Positions 6,243 to 7,882 of a stretch of 7,882 nt of DNA are shown here, piece by piece (the stretch's first letter is position 1; each line of letters starts with the position of its first letter). A program made the position numbers and the translations under genes. The DNA comes from an uncultured Eubacteriales bacterium. Its GTDB lineage: Bacteria > Bacillota > Clostridia > Oscillospirales > Oscillospiraceae. The notes below the pieces were generated by a model. It made no database searches. It was not told where the DNA came from and saw only the letters and a list, made by a program, of their open reading frames with translations. The stretch lies in the NCBI GenBank assembly GCA_900548625.1, contig URLO01000067.1:1-7882 (forward strand). The letters run 5' to 3'.

Positions 6243-6680
6243 ATGACTCTTTCCGAAAAAGCTGCATACCTCAAGGGCCTGATGGATGGGCTGAAGCTCG
6301 ACACCGAGAAGGATGAGAACAAGGTGCTTGCTGCGGTCGTGGACATGCTGTCCGATATCGCGGAAAACGTCGCCGATCTCGAGGACGTGGTCGATACCAT
6401 CTCCGACGAGCTTGACTGCATCGAGGAAGATCTCGACGCCATCGACGATTATCTTCTGGATGATGAGGACTACGACGAGGATGAGGACGACGAGGACTAC
6501 GAAGACGTAGACGACGACTATGATTTCGGCGGCGAGACGCTGTACGAGGTCAAGTGCCCCACCTGCGGCGAGGAGATCACCATCGACGAGGAAATGCTCG
6601 ACGAGGGCTCCACGACCTGCCCGAACTGCGGCGAAGAGCTGGAGTTCGAGATGGAAGAAGAGGACGACGAGGATCAGTGA
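6243..6680 (+). CDS. CD1247-like acidic protein with C-terminal zinc ribbon
   Basis: This is a 145-residue protein of unknown function. The N-terminal part (about 3-70) is predicted to be helical, with KAAYLKGLMDGL (6-17) and heptad-like hydrophobics up to about 69. It resembles the CD1247 N-terminal domain described in Clostridia. It is followed by an almost wholly acidic linker (about 73-94), then a rubredoxin/zinc-ribbon-type knuckle pair CPTCGE (C105, C108) and CPNCGE (C126, C129), and a second acidic tail (131-144). No signal peptide or membrane segment is present. The ATG follows AAGGAGAA (6231-6238) with a 40-nt gap from efp and no terminator between, so it is co-transcribed with efp. 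The acidic, zinc-binding make-up would suit binding to a basic partner such as a ribosomal protein or nucleic-acid enzyme, but that is inference. Confidence 0.88.
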   Translation: MTLSEKAAYLKGLMDGLKLDTEKDENKVLAAVVDMLSDIAENVADLEDVVDTISDELDCIEEDLDAIDDYLLDDEDYDEDEDDEDYEDVDDDYDFGGETLYEVKCPTCGEEITIDEEMLDEGSTTCPNCGEELEFEMEEEDDEDQ

Positions 6681-6697
6681 TCCGTTCCCTGAAAGCG

Positions 6698-6738
6698 AAA
6701 AAAATCCGCCGGTGAATTGCTTCACCGGCGGATTTTTT
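6698..6738. terminator. Bidirectional intrinsic terminator between convergent operons
   Basis: TCCGCCGGTGAA (6705-6716) pairs perfectly with 6721-6732 across a TTGC loop. It is flanked by seven A (6698-6704) and six T (6733-6738), which gives a U-tract in both directions. It ends the efp/CD1247-like transcript on the plus strand and the ybaK/TSCPD transcript on the minus strand. Confidence 0.96.
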
Positions 6739-6759
6739 CATGCTATCAGAATGCTGCTG

Positions 6760-7029
6760 TCAGGCGTTTTTCTCAGCGGCGAGCTTTTCCTTGGCCTGAA
6801 GGAGCGCCTGCGCGAGCTGATCGGGGCAGGAGGTCGGCTTTGCGCCGCAGTGGATGCCCTGCACACGCGAGATCACCTCATCGACCGGCATCCCCTCTAC
6901 GAGACGGCTGAGTCCCTGAAGGTTGCCGTTGCAGCCGCCGATGTATTCCAGATCGTGCACGATGCCGTCGTCAATGTCAAAGAGGATCTTGCTGGAGCAG
7001 GTGCCGCTTGTTTTGTACTCGAATTTCAT
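6760..7029 (-). CDS. TSCPD domain protein (TIGR03905-type)
   Basis: This small 89-residue cytoplasmic protein consists of little more than a TSCPD domain. The eponymous TSCPD is at 66-70. Four cysteines (C11, C33, C61, C68) sit in conserved-looking contexts: SGTCSS, GGCNGN, HCGAK and TSCPD. The GCNGNLQGLSRLVEGM stretch (32-47) is characteristic of the stand-alone family. A related domain occurs at the C terminus of adenosylcobalamin-dependent ribonucleotide reductases; the stand-alone protein has no established role. The Cys pattern would allow metal binding or thiol chemistry, which is inference. The start is an ATG preceded by AAGGAG (complement of 7038-7043). It begins 19 nt after ybaK on the same strand, so the two form an operon. 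Confidence 0.93.
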   Translation of the reverse strand: MKFEYKTSGTCSSKILFDIDDGIVHDLEYIGGCNGNLQGLSRLVEGMPVDEVISRVQGIHCGAKPTSCPDQLAQALLQAKEKLAAEKNA

Positions 7030-7048
7030 ATGGTTTCTCCTTCAACGA

Positions 7049-7519
7049 TTATTCTGTCAGGTCGCAGAGCGACGAGTTTACATAATTTATCAGCGCGTCC
7101 GGCGCCAGCAGGATCTGGCAGCCGCGGCAGCCGGCAGAAACGCCGATCTCATCGTAGAGCTGCGCCGTTTCATCAAGAAATGTCGGAAACGCCTTTTTCA
7201 TGCCGATGGGGCTGCATCCGCCGCGCACATAGCCGGTCAGCGGCAGAAGCTCCTTCACGTGGATCAGCTCCACTTTTTTGTCGTGCGCGGCCTTTGCCGC
7301 TTTTTTCAGATCCAGCTCGCAGCAGACCGGGATGCAGAATACCAGATAGCCGTTTTTTTCTCCGCGCGCGACGAGCGTTTTGAAGATCTGCTCCGGCGGC
7401 ATGCCGATGGCATCGGCGGCGTGCATCCCGCCGAGATCGCTCTCGTCAAATTCGTACTCGGCGGTGCGGTATGGGATCTTCGCGGCGTCGAGAAGGCGCA
7501 TGACGTTGGTTTTGTTCAT
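7049..7519 (-). CDS. ybaK: Cys-tRNA(Pro) deacylase, YbaK/EbsC family
   Basis: YbaK hydrolyses Cys-tRNA(Pro) made in error by prolyl-tRNA synthetase and so prevents Cys-for-Pro mistakes. The 156-residue length is standard. Family marks are FKTLV with the invariant lysine K47, the GYVRGGCSPIG loop (96-106), and the GCRGCQILLAP segment (130-140). The ATG at 7517-7519 is chosen because AAGGAGG lies 7 nt upstream (complement of 7527-7533). A longer frame reaching to 7570 would run through the promoter and is rejected. It is the first gene of a two-gene operon with the TSCPD protein. Related deacylases have other substrates, such as Ala-tRNA(Pro), but this sequence is most like YbaK/EbsC. Confidence 0.95.
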   Translation of the reverse strand: MNKTNVMRLLDAAKIPYRTAEYEFDESDLGGMHAADAIGMPPEQIFKTLVARGEKNGYLVFCIPVCCELDLKKAAKAAHDKKVELIHVKELLPLTGYVRGGCSPIGMKKAFPTFLDETAQLYDEIGVSAGCRGCQILLAPDALINYVNSSLCDLTE

Positions 7520-7541
7520 GGCAAAGCCTCCTTCTGCCGAG

Positions 7542-7570
7542 ATTATAGCCGATTTTTTGCGGTGTTGCAA
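7542..7570 (-). promoter_or_regulatory. Sigma-A promoter of the ybaK-TSCPD operon
   Basis: On the minus strand the -35 box is TTGCAA (complement of 7565-7570, four of six) and the -10 box is a perfect TATAAT (complement of 7542-7547), with a 17-bp spacer. Transcription would start near 7535, only about 16 nt before the ybaK ATG, so the leader holds little more than the SD. Confidence 0.82.
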
Positions 7571-7628
7571 GCGAAAGTTTTGCCGTTGCAGAGCCGGGCA
7601 AGCGCGGTCTGTCTGCGCGCAATACGGA

Positions 7629-7656
7629 TTGTTTTCCCGTTTCCGGCAGATACTAT
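7629..7656 (+). promoter_or_regulatory. Weak candidate promoter for the right-edge ClpP-like gene
   Basis: TTGTTT (7629-7634) and TACTAT (7651-7656) have a 16-bp spacer but match consensus only three and four of six. It is the best pair seen in the gap between the divergent ybaK and tepA genes. Another promoter may exist, and the gap (7571-7687) shows no other clear structure. Confidence 0.3.
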
Positions 7657-7687
7657 TCTCTGAAATCTGATTTTGGAGGGACCTTGC

Positions 7688-7882
7688 ATGGCGGAGGACA
7701 AACAGGAGCAGCTCGTTGATCTCGGTGCGGCGACCACGCGCTCAAGCCGCGGCGCGATCTACACGCTGACGATCATCGGGCAGATCGAGGGACATCAGCC
7801 GCAGCCGGACAATGAAAAGACGACAAAATATGAGCATGTCATCCCGCTGCTGGCGGCGGTGGAGGAGAGAGAGGAGATCGGC
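7688..7882 (+). CDS. tepA: TepA-like ClpP-family protease, N-terminal part (runs off the window)
   Basis: Sixty-five codons are present, open to the right edge. The start region is polar and acidic, then comes a family-like stretch with AIYTLTIIGQIEGHQ (23-37), KTTKYEHVIPLL (44-55) and a glutamate-rich AAVEEREEIG at the edge. This matches the beginning of TepA/YmfB-type ClpP-like proteins, known in Bacillus as translocation-enhancing protein, which often stand upstream of ftsK in Firmicutes. The catalytic Ser, His and Asp would lie beyond the window, so activity cannot be judged. The ATG at 7688 follows GGAGGG (7675-7680) with good spacing. Confidence 0.88.
   Translation, partial: MAEDKQEQLVDLGAATTRSSRGAIYTLTIIGQIEGHQPQPDNEKTTKYEHVIPLLAAVEEREEIG

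Noticed and set aside
6471..6520. GAC/GAG-rich tandem-like DNA repeat
   Set aside because: The repetition follows from codons for the acidic linker of the CD1247-like protein; no exact repeat unit is kept.
6520..7383. A 287-codon plus-strand frame crossing the 6698-6738 terminator and opposing TSCPD and ybaK
   Set aside because: It runs through the acidic gene in another frame, through the terminator hairpin, and then antisense to two recognised genes. The product is Arg/Ser/Pro-rich and has no SD.
7520..7570. N-terminal extension of ybaK to 7570
   Set aside because: The extension would cover the TATAAT promoter and the SD. The ATG at 7517-7519 with AAGGAGG gives the standard family length.

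Overview
The window looks like core chromosome from a GC-rich member of the Clostridia, probably Oscillospiraceae/Ruminococcaceae-like. The evidence is a T-box controlling leuS, sigma-A promoters with 17-bp spacers, strong AGGAGG ribosome binding sites, the aminopeptidase P then efp gene order known from Firmicutes, a CD1247-type acidic zinc-ribbon protein, a TSCPD protein, and a TepA/ClpP-like gene at the right edge. Codons are strongly G/C-ending. I see no mobile element, CRISPR array, tRNA or rRNA, and no clear sign of recent transfer.

Layout. Bases 1-64 hold a long hairpin and, on the minus strand, a U-tract followed by a possible ribosome binding site for a gene lying off the left edge. 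Bases 103-378 hold the leuS promoter and a complete T-box leader (stem I, T-box bulge, antiterminator and competing terminator), then leuS (LeuRS, 390-2894). rpsU (S21, 3043-3225) follows with a perfect consensus promoter of its own and a UUCG-loop terminator. A minus-strand gene of unknown function (3315-3917) converges on rpsU and diverges from yqeG. Next come yqeG (HAD phosphatase) and a 14-nt overlapping M24B aminopeptidase P, then efp with its own promoter, then a CD1247-like acidic/zinc-ribbon protein, closed by a strong hairpin terminator (6698-6738). That hairpin also faces the minus-strand operon ybaK (Cys-tRNA(Pro) deacylase) plus a TSCPD-domain protein, driven by a TATAAT promoter at 7542-7570. 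At the right edge the first 65 codons of a TepA-like ClpP-family protease run off on the plus strand.

How the genes work together. Almost everything concerns protein synthesis and its quality control: leucine charging under tRNA(Leu) sensing, a small-subunit protein, EF-P for proline-rich stalls, a peptidase for X-Pro bonds, and a deacylase that clears mischarged tRNA(Pro). Three of these genes handle proline from different sides. I find no clearly new biological system. The least explained items are the unidentified minus-strand gene at 3315-3917, the acidic zinc-ribbon protein after efp, the co-operonic TSCPD protein, and the terminator-plus-SD arrangement at the left edge.
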